NCBI GenBank assembly: GCA_021163805.1
Contig: JAGGTL010000038.1
Span: forward strand, 1 to 14,652
Direction: 5' to 3'
Length of the DNA stretch: 14,652 bases
Origin: Candidatus Aenigmatarchaeota archaeon
GTDB lineage: Archaea; Aenigmatarchaeota; Aenigmatarchaeia; QMZS01
Shown here: one piece after another, positions 14,403 to 14,652 of the stretch
Layout: each line of letters starts with the position of its first letter
Position numbering within the stretch: the stretch's first letter is position 1
Notes under the pieces: model-generated
Database searches by the model: none
What the model was told of the DNA's origin: nothing
Seen by the model: only the letters and a program-made list of their open reading frames with translations
Made by a program: the position numbers and the translations under genes

Positions 14403-14652
14403 AATATTAATAGGTGATTATGAGTATATATCTTCTTCCTCGTGATATATTTGAGCAATAAACTGTATAAATCTTTATTTCCATGGGTACATTTACAATC
14501 CCCTTCTTTAAGGCAATGAAAAAATTGTCAGGCAAGATGCCCTGAGATTTATCAATCCTTCTTTAGCAAAACTCTAAAATCCAATATCTAAAAGTAAATT
14601 TAATTATAACTTCCTTTTATAAAATCTAAAGTAATAGATTGCGCTAGCCAAC
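14403..14652. other. Terminal intergenic stretch, no gene recognised
   Basis: These 250 AT-rich bases hold the promoter of the minus-strand membrane protein at their left end. The plus strand has a 20-codon ORF (14483-14545) that I do not accept as a gene. At the very end, the minus strand starts with GTTGGCTAGCGCA followed by an AATCT/AGATT stem. This recalls a tRNA D-loop and anticodon stem, but no T-arm follows. Nothing else was seen. Confidence 0.5.

Noticed and set aside
14483..14545. 20-codon plus-strand ORF beginning ATG GGT ACA
   Set aside because: Very short, with no recognisable product and no well placed promoter box; expected by chance in this sequence.
14600..14652. Possible 5' part of a tRNA (or split tRNA half) on the minus strand: GTTGGCTAGCGCA, then an AATCT/AGATT stem
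   Set aside because: Acceptor stem and start would be outside the window, the anticodon loop lacks a purine at position 37, and no T-arm (GTTCNANNC) follows within normal distance.

Overview
The window is AT-rich archaeal DNA. It carries archaeal-type uL15, SecY, uS7, uL6 and eS26, an archaeal ValRS, class III (pilin-type) signal peptides and a FlaJ/TadC-like pilus platform. A/T-rich boxes sit about 20-28 nt before most ATGs, and Shine-Dalgarno motifs are absent. The ribosomal genes are dispersed rather than in the long S10/spc order, the proteins are short, and there is a thrombospondin-like Cys-rich domain. Together these suggest a DPANN-type archaeon (for example a Woese-/Pace-/Nano-/Aenigmarchaeota relative). 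The lineage is an inference; the sequence does not settle it.

Region 1 (1-6745) encodes cell-surface functions. A secreted, NEW3/CARDB-like, N-glycosylation-rich protein with one C-terminal membrane anchor (5' end outside the window) overlaps by 16 nt a polytopic membrane protein of unknown function. Convergent to these is a two-domain type II secretion F/FlaJ/TadC-like pilus platform protein. Divergent from the platform gene, across a promoter region with a palindromic TATA box, are two tandem paralogous pilin-like proteins. They share a ten-cysteine ectodomain, and the second has gained a thrombospondin-type-1-like tail. The simplest reading is an uncharacterised type IV pilus-like surface structure. 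Its motor ATPase and prepilin peptidase are not in the window.

Region 2 (6827-9368) runs on the plus strand: a HhH-GPD DNA glycosylase of the AlkA type, then uL15 and SecY, a remnant of the ancestral spc operon order. SecY and the surface genes are linked only in that the Sec translocon would insert the surface proteins.

Region 3 (9514-14652) is housekeeping. ValRS is on the minus strand, converging on secY across a hairpin. uS7 diverges from ValRS, and uL6 follows uS7. eS26 converges on uL6 so tightly that both stop codons lie in one TTAA. Last is a small cysteine-free membrane protein resembling the ECF S-component-like family often mislabelled 'iron hydrogenase'. The final 250 nt hold no gene I can support. 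No tRNA, rRNA, CRISPR array, insertion sequence or transposase was seen.
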